43,821 bases of DNA from Mesorhizobium sp. B2-4-15. Lineage in GTDB: Bacteria; Pseudomonadota; Alphaproteobacteria; Rhizobiales; Rhizobiaceae. The notes below the pieces were generated by a model. It was not told where the DNA came from, searched no databases, and worked only from the letters and a program-made list of their open reading frames with translations. The stretch covers positions 1 to 43,821 of the forward strand of contig NZ_VFUZ01000038.1 in assembly GCF_006658505.1 (NCBI RefSeq), written 5' to 3'. Both the position numbers and the translations under genes were made by a program. Every line of letters starts with the position of its first letter. Positions within the stretch are counted from its first letter, which is position 1. This document shows positions 1-7,790 of this stretch, one piece after another.

Positions 1-63
1 GGCCGCCGGCGCGGGCGCGGCGCATGATCCGATGTGAAACTGATGTCACGGCCGCGTTCATAC

Positions 64-91
64 GTCAGAAAATAGGCCATTTTTTTCTGAC
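64..91. repeat. AT-rich inverted repeat
   Basis: The arms GTCAGAAAA (64-72) and TTTTTCTGAC (82-91) can pair around a loop containing AGGCC. It lies beyond the 3' end of the acyl-CoA dehydrogenase gene. The stem is GC-poor, so it is a poor intrinsic terminator. It could equally be an operator for a gene to the left of the window. The rest of positions 1-240 shows no convincing gene. Confidence 0.45.
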
Positions 92-240
92 ATACAAGAG
101 GCATGAAAAACGTGCAGGAGGGTTGGTGACAGTAAGAAAGACGACGCCGTCGACGCACTCTACGAGCACCGGCGAAGTGCCTGCTTCTCGTTGGTTCAAA
201 GGATGCTCCCGGATGCAAGTGTCGTTGGTCGGTGCCGCGG

Positions 241-1401
241 TTAGCCCGTGGCCACGGCGTCTTTGATCATGTTGCGGGCTATGACGAGCTGCTGAATCTG
301 GGTTGTGCCCTCGTAGATGCGAAACAGGCGCACGTCCCGGTAAAAGCGTTCGATCCCATAATCGGTCATGTAGCCGGCGCCACCGTGGATCTGGACGGCG
401 CGATCCGCGACGCGCCCGACCATTTCACTCGCGAACATCTTCCAACAGGCAGCCTCGGTGGAGACGCTTGCGTCGCGATCCTTCGCGCGCGCAGTCTCGA
501 TCACCATGCAGCGGGCCGCATAGGCCTCGGCCCGGCTATCGGCGAGCATGGCCTGTACGAGCTGGAATTCGGCGATCGGCTGTCCGAACTGCTTGCGCTG
601 GATGGCGTAGGCCAAGCTGTCGGCGATCAGGCGCTCGGCCATGCCGACGCATACCGCCGAGATGTGGAGCCGCCCGCGGTCCAGGACCTTCATGGCAGTG
701 TGGAAGCCCCGGCCTTCGCGGCCGCCCAACACCGCGTCGGCCGGGACGCGGCAGTCCTCGAAGATGACGTCGCTGGTGAGGGATCCGTTCTGTCCCATCT
801 TTCTGTCGACGGCGCCGAGGCTCAGACCCGGGGTCCCCGCCTGGACGAGAAACGCTGTGACCCCTCCTTTTGAGCGCTCGGCATCGGCGGTGCGCGCAAA
901 AACCGTGAACAAGCCGGCATGCGGGGCGTTGGTGATGAAGCGCTTGGTGCCGTTAAGCACGTAGCTGTCGCCGTCCCGCCGCGCGCTCATGCGCAGGGAC
1001 GCCGCGTCCGAGCCCGCCTCGGGCTCCGTAAGGGCGAACGAGGCAATGATCTCACCTGTGGCAAGTCGCGGCAGGTATTTCTGCTTCTGGGCCTCTGTGC
1101 CGTCCATCACGAGGCCCTGGGAGCCGATGCCGTTGTTGGTGCCGATGAGCGACCGGAAGGCCGCCGAGGTGCGCCCGAGCTCGAACGCGACCATGACCTC
1201 CTCCTCCATAGTGAGGCCCAATCCGCCATAGGCTTCGGGGATGGAAAGCCCGAAAAGGCCCATATCGCGAAACGCCTGCTTGATGTCGTCCGGGATGGCA
1301 TTCTGCTCTGCCACAGCGGCTTCTTGCGGCACCAGCCTTTCGCTGACGAAGCGGGCGACGGTCGCTACAAGTTGGTCGAAGGTAGCTGGATCGAGCGCCA
1401 T
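241..1401 (-). CDS. Acyl-CoA dehydrogenase
   Basis: This is a 386-residue protein of normal family length. It should oxidise an acyl-CoA to the 2,3-enoyl-CoA using FAD and pass electrons to ETF. Visible family signatures are FALTEPEAGSD in the middle domain, the LNGTKRFITNA strand, QRKQFGQPIAEFQ in the C-terminal helical domain, and RIYEGTTQIQQ near the C-terminus. The Glu of YEGT is at the catalytic-base position of short- and medium-chain enzymes. The ATG at 1401 starts in the usual place, with only a weak GGA-type ribosome site. The gene is transcribed away from the ThDP enzyme at 1753. With the CoA transferase at 9195 and the decayed thiolase at 3324 it suggests beta-oxidation-like processing of an organic acid. 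The acyl substrate cannot be told from sequence. Confidence 0.93.
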   Translation of the reverse strand: MALDPATFDQLVATVARFVSERLVPQEAAVAEQNAIPDDIKQAFRDMGLFGLSIPEAYGGLGLTMEEEVMVAFELGRTSAAFRSLIGTNNGIGSQGLVMDGTEAQKQKYLPRLATGEIIASFALTEPEAGSDAASLRMSARRDGDSYVLNGTKRFITNAPHAGLFTVFARTADAERSKGGVTAFLVQAGTPGLSLGAVDRKMGQNGSLTSDVIFEDCRVPADAVLGGREGRGFHTAMKVLDRGRLHISAVCVGMAERLIADSLAYAIQRKQFGQPIAEFQLVQAMLADSRAEAYAARCMVIETARAKDRDASVSTEAACWKMFASEMVGRVADRAVQIHGGAGYMTDYGIERFYRDVRLFRIYEGTTQIQQLVIARNMIKDAVATG

Positions 1402-1752
1402 GTCTGTTTCCGTCTCGTGTCTGGAAGTTGGCTGTCAGGCCAGCTGCGTCACCCAAGGTGGCCGATGTTCAGGCCATGACCGGGCATCGTAGAAGGTCAG
1501 GGCCAGAGCCGAATTGTTTGCGGCGAGGCTGCTGGGCGCCAGCCGATAGTTGTTCGACCCGCCTTCGCGGTGCCTGCCGGTCTGTGGTCATACACTTGCG
1601 CATTTTCGGGTCGCCATCACTTCGTCGACGCTTGCAATGGGCTTTACACTTGGGTACCGTCCAAGTCAATTATTCGGAAATTAATTCCATTATACAGAAT
1701 TTGTAGACTCAACGCCGAATGGTTCGGCAAGACGTGAGAAGGCCGTGCGTGC
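1402..1752. other. Divergent intergenic region with possible gene remnant
   Basis: This 351-bp gap separates the divergent acyl-CoA dehydrogenase and ThDP genes. On the minus strand a stop-terminated frame (about 1577 down to 1435) has no start codon, but its composition looks like a real protein C-terminus (it contains NNYRLAPSSL and LTFYDARSWPEH). I do not recognise the family, so it is only a possible remnant. The half nearest the ThDP gene is AT-rich and holds the palindrome listed at 1676-1688. Confidence 0.3.
1676..1688. promoter_or_regulatory. Palindrome GGAAATTAATTCC, possible regulatory site
   Basis: A near-perfect palindrome lies 65 bp upstream of the ThDP gene in the only AT-rich stretch of the gap. 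It resembles the GAYNTTAATC box found elsewhere in the window, but is one base longer. It may be a divergent variant or an unrelated operator. Confidence 0.3.
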
Positions 1753-3315
1753 ATGTCGCAAGCGAATGAGATGACCGGGGCTGAAAGCCTGGTGCGAACA
1801 ATGATTGCGGGGGGCGTTGACACGTGCTTCGCCAATCCGGGCACCAGCGAGATGCATTTCGTGGCGGCCCTCGACCAGATTCCAGGTATGCGCTGCGTGC
1901 TTGGGCTGCAGGAGAACGTTGTCACCGGCATGGCCGATGGCTTCTACCGGATCGCGGACAGGCCTGCATGTACGCTGCTCCATTGCGGGCCGGGGCTGGC
2001 GAATGGTTTGGCGAACCTCCACAACGCGCGCCGGGCCGGCAGCGGCATGGTCAACATCGTGGGCGACCAGGCGACTTACCACGCGCCGCTCGACGCCCCG
2101 CTGACGGCCGACATCGAAGCACTGGCCCGAACCGTCTCTGCGTGGGTGCGCACAAGTGCCCGGCCGCAGGATGTCGGGCAAGACGCCGCGGCCGCAATGC
2201 AGGCCGCCCGAACGATTGCCCGGAACCTCGCGACGTTGATCCTCCCTTCGGACTCCTCGTGGGGCCGAGGCGGCGTTGTAGCCGAACCGCTACCCAAGCT
2301 CAGGGCGCCAGCAATCGACCCGCACGCCGTCGAGGCGGCCGCTGCGGCGTTGCGCAGTGGTGGTCCAAACGTCCTCATCCTGCTCGGCGGCCGGGGTTTC
2401 CGAGCCGTCTCGCAGCGGCTGGCATGGCGCCTAGCTCACGCGAGCGGCGCCGCCATCCTCGGGGAGTTTGTCGCCCCGCGTGTGGAACGCGGCGCCGGGC
2501 GTCTCCCCCTCGAGCGGATCCCTTACGATACCGACGCGGCGACCAAGGTCTTGGCCCGTTATACTGACATCGTTTTGGTCGGTGCTCGCCCGCCAGTCAG
2601 CTTCTTCGCCTATCCCGACAAACCGTCACGACAACATGCCAATGATGCGCGCCTCCATATCCTTGCCCGTCCGGAGCAGGACGTCGAAACGGCCTTGGCT
2701 GCCGTCGTCGATGCGCTAGGTGTGCCCGATGCCGCCTATCCAGCCGGGGCGGATCGACCGCAGCGGGTGACCGGCAAACCTTCCCCGGAGGGCTTGGCCC
2801 GTATGTTGGCCTCGGTCATGCCGGAGGGGGCTATCGTTTCGGATGAAAGCATTTCGTTCGGTCGGGGGCTTTACGCCGAGACGCATGGCGCGGCCCCGCA
2901 CGACTGGCTGCATCTAACTGGCGGCGCGATCGGCGACGGCCTTCCGGTCGCCACCGGGGCTGCGATCGGCGCGGGAGGTTCGAGGCGGGTGATTAGCCTT
3001 CAGGCGGATGGCTCGGCCATGTACTCGCTGCAGTCCCTCTGGACACAGGCGCGCGAGCGGCTGCCGGTCACGACCGTTCTCCTCAGCAACCGGAAATACA
3101 ACATCCTAATCGGTGAGTACAAAGGCGTCGGCGCCGTCCCGGGTCAAACCGCGATGAACATGCTCGATCTGTCCAATCCCGGCATCGGCTGGGTCAAGCT
3201 CGCGGAAGGGATGGGCGTCGAGGCCGTCCAGGCGCATTCCCTAGAGCAGTGCGCCGATATGCTTGAGGCGAGTTTTCACCTTGCTCGGCCCTTCCTGGTC
3301 GAACTTGTTATCTGA
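1753..3315 (+). CDS. ThDP-dependent enzyme of the acetolactate synthase/benzoylformate decarboxylase family
   Basis: This is a 520-residue ThDP enzyme with the usual three domains. The N-terminal PYR domain contains LGLQENVVTGMADG, whose Glu is the conserved ThDP-activating residue. The C-terminal PP domain carries the Mg-ThDP motif as QADGSAMYSL, with Asn in LLSNRKYN about 25 residues on; the usual GDG is ADG here. Such proteins are often labelled acetolactate synthase large subunit, but no regulatory subunit is nearby. A 2-oxo acid decarboxylase or carboligase role is therefore equally likely. GAGAAGG lies about 9 bases before the ATG. A decayed thiolase gene begins 8 bases after the stop, so the two were probably once an operon. 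The substrate is unknown. Confidence 0.88.
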   Translation: MSQANEMTGAESLVRTMIAGGVDTCFANPGTSEMHFVAALDQIPGMRCVLGLQENVVTGMADGFYRIADRPACTLLHCGPGLANGLANLHNARRAGSGMVNIVGDQATYHAPLDAPLTADIEALARTVSAWVRTSARPQDVGQDAAAAMQAARTIARNLATLILPSDSSWGRGGVVAEPLPKLRAPAIDPHAVEAAAAALRSGGPNVLILLGGRGFRAVSQRLAWRLAHASGAAILGEFVAPRVERGAGRLPLERIPYDTDAATKVLARYTDIVLVGARPPVSFFAYPDKPSRQHANDARLHILARPEQDVETALAAVVDALGVPDAAYPAGADRPQRVTGKPSPEGLARMLASVMPEGAIVSDESISFGRGLYAETHGAAPHDWLHLTGGAIGDGLPVATGAAIGAGGSRRVISLQADGSAMYSLQSLWTQARERLPVTTVLLSNRKYNILIGEYKGVGAVPGQTAMNMLDLSNPGIGWVKLAEGMGVEAVQAHSLEQCADMLEASFHLARPFLVELVI

Positions 3316-3323
3316 GGACAGCC

Positions 3324-3670
3324 GTGCCCGGCGCCTTCATCTGCGACCGCGTCCGCATCCCTATTGGCAGCCTGACTCTGATTACCAGGGTTGCTTGATG
3401 GCGCGACCGCCGGCTCGCCACCACGGAACAGGGGTATGGGGGCGAGTTCCTGCCATGCTGGGGCTCTGCACGTCTCGGCCTCGCCTCGTCGTCGAACTGA
3501 ACGAAGCCTTGCCTCCCAAGGCACAGACGAGCTCCGCGAACTGGCCTCCAGAGGGCGCGGAGCACGTCAATCCCAGCGAGCGGCGCTATAGCGCTCGCGC
3601 CCCACTCGGCATGTCGGGCGCCAATTTGGCAACGACCGCGGCGGTGAACCTGCAGCGCATTGCCGATTGA
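3324..3670 (+). pseudogene. Decayed thiolase (acetyl-CoA acyltransferase) remnant
   Basis: Directly after the ThDP gene a GTG (3324) behind a GAGGA site begins VPGAFICDRVRIPIGS. This resembles the N-terminus of PcaF/AtoB-type thiolases (xEAFICDAxRTPIG). The frame stops at 3398. From about 3484 a second frame reads VVELNEALPPKAQ, then EHVNP and APLGMSGANLATTA, ending at TGA 3668-3670. This matches the thiolase C-terminal blocks VxELNEAF and GHPLGxSGAR. The catalytic GHP is corrupted to RAP and about 280 central codons are missing. I see a gene with an internal deletion and point decay. It shows that the island once encoded the CoA-thiolysis step. Confidence 0.8.
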
Positions 3671-3747
3671 GCCATTTCGGTGGAATGACCGTCTGTCCTC
3701 CGTCGCTCGGGAGGATCTTGTCGCCATCTGGCGCTACAAACCGGGCC

Positions 3748-5361
3748 TTAGACGGCGCGCTTTACCTTTCCGGTCATCATATCAGCTGCCTTCGCGGCCA
3801 TCATCATGATGGCCACGTTCGGATTTCCCGAAATCAGATGCGGCATCGCGGAGGCATCCACGACACTTAGGCTCTCGAGCCCACGCACGCTTAAGTCGGG
3901 GTCAAGGACCGCGTCCTCGCCCATACCCATCTTGCAGGTACATGCCGGGTGGTAGAGTTGGATGGCGTTCTCGCGGATGTGGAGGTCGATGTCGGCGTTC
4001 GTCCTTAGGTCGCGGTGGGGACTTGTGAGACGATCGCGAAAAGGTGCCAGGGCATCGCTGTTGCCAAGGGCAAGGGAGCGTCTCACACCATCCCGGAGCA
4101 CATCGAGATCTTCCGTCCGGGAGAGCGAATTATAGAAGATAAGAGGTCTATCCCGGGGATCGGAGGATTTCAGGAGGATTTCGCCACGGCTCTTCTGGCT
4201 CAGCAGTTCTGGCCTGATACCGAACCCGTCGACATATGGCCGTTTGAGACCCGGGAACCAGAAATTGGCGTCGCCAGGCACCATGGAGATGACCAGTTCG
4301 AGATCGGGCTGGCGAAGCGTGGGTTGCGACTTTATGAAAGCCAGTATCGCCCCCGGGATGTTTGTCGCAGGCCCGGTCGCGCCGAAATAGGCGCGCAGCA
4401 TGCTTGTGCCGACCCGATCGAGCCTCAGGCTGCCATGGAACATGCCAGCCTGCTTGCGACTCCAAGACACCCAAACCCCCAGATGGTCTTCGAGATTCTT
4501 CCCGACCGGGAGATCAACCAGGGAATCGATGCCCATCGCTTTCAGATGATCGGCAGGGCCGACGCCGGACAGCATTAGCAGATGCGGGGTGTTGACGGCG
4601 CCAAGACACAGAACCGTACGCTCGTTCGCGAAGGCGACCGAGGTCTTGCTGTTATGCACAAAGTCTACGCCAGTTGCCCTCGTTCCATCAAAAAGGACTT
4701 TCGTCGCCATCGCGCGGGTCCGCACCGTCAGGTTCGACCTTGTCATTGCCGGTCTGAGGAAAGCGCGGCCCGCCGAAGAACGGGTGCCGTTTCGGATCGT
4801 ATACTGTGCCATCGCGAAGCCTTCCGGCTTGGCACCGTTGTAGTCGTCGGTGACAGAGTAGCCCTGCGATCGGATCGCGGTGAACCACGCGTCGTAGATT
4901 GGATCTGGCCTGAGCGCCTGCCGGGCTCCGAGTTCGCCACCCCCGCCGCGAAAGAAGTCCTCGCCGCCTTCCCAGGTTTCGCATTCTTTGAAATACGGCA
5001 GGACGTCCTCATAGCTCCACCCGGTCGCGCCACGCTCGACCCAACGGGCATAGTCGACCGGATGGCCGCGCGTATGGGCCATGTAGTTAATGGAAGAGCC
5101 GCCGCCGACGACCTTTCCGTGCGGGACCTGCATGCGACGCCCGTTGAGAAGAGGGTCGGGCTCTGAGACATCGCCCCATTCGTGGAGGCCATATTGAGAC
5201 AACTTCCGTGCCCCGATGGGAATCGAGATCAGGGGATTCCAATCCCAGCCCCCCGCCTCCAGCAAAAGCACCCGCGCGTTTCGATCGCGCGATAAGCGGT
5301 TGGCCATGACGCAGCCGGCGGAGCCCGCGCCGACAACGATAAAGTCATAGGTATCCGTCAA
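3748..5361 (-). CDS. GMC-family FAD oxidoreductase (choline dehydrogenase-like)
   Basis: This is a 537-residue GMC flavoprotein oxidising a primary or secondary alcohol. The N-terminal FAD fold is FIVVGAGSAGCVMANRL. The first GMC signature is HGKVVGGGSSINYM, the second GAVNTPHLLMLSGVGP. The C-terminal catalytic block has YHPACTCKMG and ISGNPNVAIM, giving the His and Asn of the active site. I choose the TTG at 5361 (LTDTYDF), because AAAGGAG lies 6 bases upstream and family members start just before the FAD motif. A longer in-frame ATG at 5412 would add 17 unrelated residues. The ribosome site overlaps the stop of the upstream gene, suggesting translational coupling. Choline, pyridoxine and polyethylene glycol are possible substrate classes; none can be chosen. 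Confidence 0.9.
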   Translation of the reverse strand: MTDTYDFIVVGAGSAGCVMANRLSRDRNARVLLLEAGGWDWNPLISIPIGARKLSQYGLHEWGDVSEPDPLLNGRRMQVPHGKVVGGGSSINYMAHTRGHPVDYARWVERGATGWSYEDVLPYFKECETWEGGEDFFRGGGGELGARQALRPDPIYDAWFTAIRSQGYSVTDDYNGAKPEGFAMAQYTIRNGTRSSAGRAFLRPAMTRSNLTVRTRAMATKVLFDGTRATGVDFVHNSKTSVAFANERTVLCLGAVNTPHLLMLSGVGPADHLKAMGIDSLVDLPVGKNLEDHLGVWVSWSRKQAGMFHGSLRLDRVGTSMLRAYFGATGPATNIPGAILAFIKSQPTLRQPDLELVISMVPGDANFWFPGLKRPYVDGFGIRPELLSQKSRGEILLKSSDPRDRPLIFYNSLSRTEDLDVLRDGVRRSLALGNSDALAPFRDRLTSPHRDLRTNADIDLHIRENAIQLYHPACTCKMGMGEDAVLDPDLSVRGLESLSVVDASAMPHLISGNPNVAIMMMAAKAADMMTGKVKRAV

Positions 5362-5372
5362 GATCGGCTCCT

Positions 5373-6179
5373 TTAATGTCTCGGGTGGACGGTGGATGTC
5401 GCCGCGCACCATTTGTTGTGGTTCCGGTGGCCGTAGGGGTGAATGCGTGCGGCGAGCAGATCGCGTGTCCGGCGAGCACTCAGAGGCAAACCAGGGCCTT
5501 TTCGACAGGTTTCCGGCGATTTGTCTCCGCCACGAGGCCGTTGCGAGAGGTCACCTCGCGCACGGATGCGGTGCGTTCCCGGGTCTTGCGCGCTGACATC
5601 CGCGCTCCGAACTATGGCCCGGTCCTCGATCTCCGCCGCGCCAAGTGGGTGTATCACCCGTTTTGGATTGAACTCTGTTTTCTGGCTGATGCCGCGAATG
5701 GCGATGTCAGGCTGGGCGACGCGAACGGTTGGACCGCACACTAACGCGGAGCGGATCGTGCCCAGTGCCGCCTCAGTCTCCTTTGGACCGTGCACGATCT
5801 CTCGCCGGCGCCTGTCCGGAATTGCAAGGCGCGTGATTGCCCGGTCGTTGACCCGGTGGTCTTCCGTTCCGCGAACCACTTCGCGCCGAGACGGCCAGAA
5901 GTCGAAGGGCGCGTGCGTGCCAAATCCGCGACCGAAGTGGAACGCGTAGATCTCGGGATAGATGGCTTTGGCACCGCGACGCTCTGGCTTGACCTCGTAG
6001 AAGCACACGATGGCGAGCTGAAGGAGATGGGTCGCGCCGACGCCTCCTAGAGGTCCATCCAACACGATGCCAAAGCGGTCGCGGAAACCCGAGTTTGGGA
6101 ACACGTCAGCGACGGTTCCCACCTGCCCATTGGTCTTGACCTCGAACATTTCAGGAAAAAGAAGGATTGTGACGTGCAT
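5373..6179 (-). CDS. Hypothetical protein, operon partner of GMC oxidoreductase
   Basis: This frame encodes 268 residues that I cannot assign to a family. The first 180 residues (MHVTILLFPEMFEV, then FGIVLDGPLGGVGATHL) look like genuine protein sequence, while the C-terminal 90 are rich in Arg and may be poorly conserved. I see no signal peptide or clear membrane segment. The main support is context. A TTGACC/TAATAT promoter with the recurring box lies 38-66 bases upstream, and the TAA at 5373-5375 overlaps the ribosome site of the GMC gene. The ribosome site before the ATG is weak. It could be an accessory protein for the flavoprotein or a fortuitous leader frame. Confidence 0.5.
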   Translation of the reverse strand: MHVTILLFPEMFEVKTNGQVGTVADVFPNSGFRDRFGIVLDGPLGGVGATHLLQLAIVCFYEVKPERRGAKAIYPEIYAFHFGRGFGTHAPFDFWPSRREVVRGTEDHRVNDRAITRLAIPDRRRREIVHGPKETEAALGTIRSALVCGPTVRVAQPDIAIRGISQKTEFNPKRVIHPLGAAEIEDRAIVRSADVSAQDPGTHRIRARGDLSQRPRGGDKSPETCRKGPGLPLSARRTRDLLAARIHPYGHRNHNKWCAATSTVHPRH

Positions 6180-6215
6180 TGATGTTTTTCGAAGACGAGA
6201 CCGAAGCCGGAATTT

Positions 6216-6245
6216 GATATTAGTCAGATTTTACGCCATGGTCAA
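6216..6245 (-). promoter_or_regulatory. Promoter with GATATTAGTC operator box
   Basis: On the minus strand TTGACC (6245-6240) and TAATAT (6222-6217) are separated by exactly 17 bases, a good sigma-70-type promoter for the hypothetical/GMC operon. The box GATATTAGTC (6216-6225) covers the -10 element. That is a classic place for repressor binding. Confidence 0.6.
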
Positions 6246-6399
6246 CGCTCCGGTCGGCGTAGCTGTATTCCTGCTCGACTTACGCCACCCACCAGCCAGG
6301 CGGCTCTCTAGCGCTGATCTGAGGCTGTCGATCTCGACCCGGCGTTAACCGCAAGGCACGTTGAAGAGTCTAGTCGGTGGATTTTGTGCCACAAGAAAC

Positions 6400-6427
6400 T
6401 TGACAAAGATCGAAAAAAGCGCATCAT
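6400..6427 (+). promoter_or_regulatory. Probable promoter of the monooxygenase operon
   Basis: TTGACA (6400-6405) is followed after 16 bases by CATCAT (6422-6427), with a good -35 and a fair -10. It lies 140 bp upstream of the FMN reductase gene in an otherwise empty stretch (6246-6565). No copy of the recurring box is visible here. Confidence 0.4.
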
Positions 6428-6565
6428 GTTCGCTGCGACGTGAGCCGTTGCGAGCCTGCTTGGCCAAAAGATCTCGGCAGGGATTGTTCTGAGAAATCAG
6501 CTGCACGGCTCCTTGCCAAACCGCCTCGATCGGAATGCCGTGCACCCCAACGCTTGAGGTGTGAA

Positions 6566-7123
6566 ATGCTGAAAGTTAGTATCGTTGTCGGCAACCCGAA
6601 ACCGCGGTCGAGGACCGCCAAGATCGCGGAAAGTTTTGCGCGTGGACTTGTCGGATCTTCCGATAGCTCGCTGCGGATCATCGATCTCGCGGACCATGTT
6701 GACGAGATTTTCCTCTGGCCAGCCGAGAGCCTGCAGGAGCTTAACCAACTCGTGGCAGACTCAGATCTCGCTATATTCTGCTCCCCCACCTACAAGGCCA
6801 GCTACACCGGACTGCTCAAAGCGTTCCTGGATCGCTATAAGGCCAATGGCCTGAGCGGGGTGACCGCGATAGCGCTGATGACAGGGGCTGACATGGGCCA
6901 TTCCATGGCCCCAACCGTCAACCTGGTCCCGTTGCTGCTGGAACTTGGTGCAATCGTGCCCACGCGCGGGATTTATTTCAACACCTCGCAGATGGATCAA
7001 ATCGACGACCTGGTGCAGAGCAACGCGGCGCTCACCCGCGATTCACTGAACGTTTTGCGGCGCCTCGCCGAGGCGATCGATGCTCCCGCAGGGGCGACCT
7101 CCAAGATGGCGAGGGCGAATTGA
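6566..7123 (+). CDS. NAD(P)H-dependent FMN reductase (SsuE-like flavodoxin fold)
   Basis: This is a 185-residue flavodoxin-like protein that should reduce FMN with NAD(P)H. It begins with the beta strand and phosphate-binding loop VSIVVGNPKPRSRTAK. It also has the FCSPTYKASYTGLLKAFLDRY segment typical of the SsuE/MsuE group, where the flavin and the dimer interface meet. The ATG at 6566 is preceded by GAGG, and an upstream in-frame extension to 6440 does not resemble the family. Its TGA overlaps the ATG of the next reductase (7123), so the two are probably translationally coupled. It heads an operon with a second flavin reductase and an FMNH2-using monooxygenase. Confidence 0.88.
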   Translation: MLKVSIVVGNPKPRSRTAKIAESFARGLVGSSDSSLRIIDLADHVDEIFLWPAESLQELNQLVADSDLAIFCSPTYKASYTGLLKAFLDRYKANGLSGVTAIALMTGADMGHSMAPTVNLVPLLLELGAIVPTRGIYFNTSQMDQIDDLVQSNAALTRDSLNVLRRLAEAIDAPAGATSKMARAN

Positions 7124-7617
7124 TGCTGCACGCCCACTTTGAAGATCGCAAATTTCGTGAGGCGCTCGGCAACTTCGCATCCGGGATTACCGTCGTTGCC
7201 GCAATGGTAGATGACGAGCCAGTCGGCTTCACCTGTCAATCCTTCTTCAGCGTCTCGATTGCGCCACCTCTCGTCTCGTTCTGCGTGATGAACACTTCCA
7301 CGAGTTGGCCGAAGATCCGATCGGCCAGCCGCTTCAGCATCAACATTCTCTCAGCCCGTCAGGCCGAGGTCTCGCAAGCTTTCGGCCGCAAATCGCCAGA
7401 TCGATGGGCAAACGCGCGCTGGCAACTGAGCCCGGACGGAAACCCTGTGCTCCACGAAACCCTGCTCAGCATGGATTGCAGCCTGCACGCGGAGCACGTC
7501 GCCGGAGACCACTGGCTGGTGCTCGCCAACGTACATCGACTGCTTAACGACGGCATCGAGGACAACGGCCCACTCCTCTTCTACCGAGGCACCTATCGCC
7601 AACTCGCGAGCCCGTGA
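7123..7617 (+). CDS. Flavin reductase, split-barrel FMN-binding domain
   Basis: This 164-residue protein belongs to the HpaC/NtaB/DszD-type flavin reductases. FREALGNFASGITVVAA at the start and GFTCQSFFSVSIAPPLVSF are the conserved FMN-binding strands, and the C-terminal SxGPLLFYRG segment is also typical. The family supplies diffusible reduced FMN to a partner oxygenase. I choose the ATG at 7123, which overlaps the previous stop by one base; a TTG directly before it is also possible. The monooxygenase gene that follows is the obvious client. Two unrelated flavin reductases in one operon are unusual. Confidence 0.9.
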   Translation: MLHAHFEDRKFREALGNFASGITVVAAMVDDEPVGFTCQSFFSVSIAPPLVSFCVMNTSTSWPKIRSASRFSINILSARQAEVSQAFGRKSPDRWANARWQLSPDGNPVLHETLLSMDCSLHAEHVAGDHWLVLANVHRLLNDGIEDNGPLLFYRGTYRQLASP

Positions 7618-7790
7618 GCGGCAGCCACACGAGTGAGCGCCCGCGCCGCGGCTGAGTTGGGGCGGCGCGGCACGGCTCGCGCCGCGGCCTCTCATAATTG
7701 GAATTAAGTTCTGATTTTTGGCTTGCCTTTGTAAACCCCGATCAATACCATTGCAACGCGGACCTCGGTCCTTTGCTTCAGGATCAGCTT

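Noticed and set aside
4015..5166. Long plus-strand frames opposite the GMC oxidoreductase gene
   Set aside because: They lie wholly antisense to a gene with complete family motifs, have odd composition, and arise from high GC at third positions.
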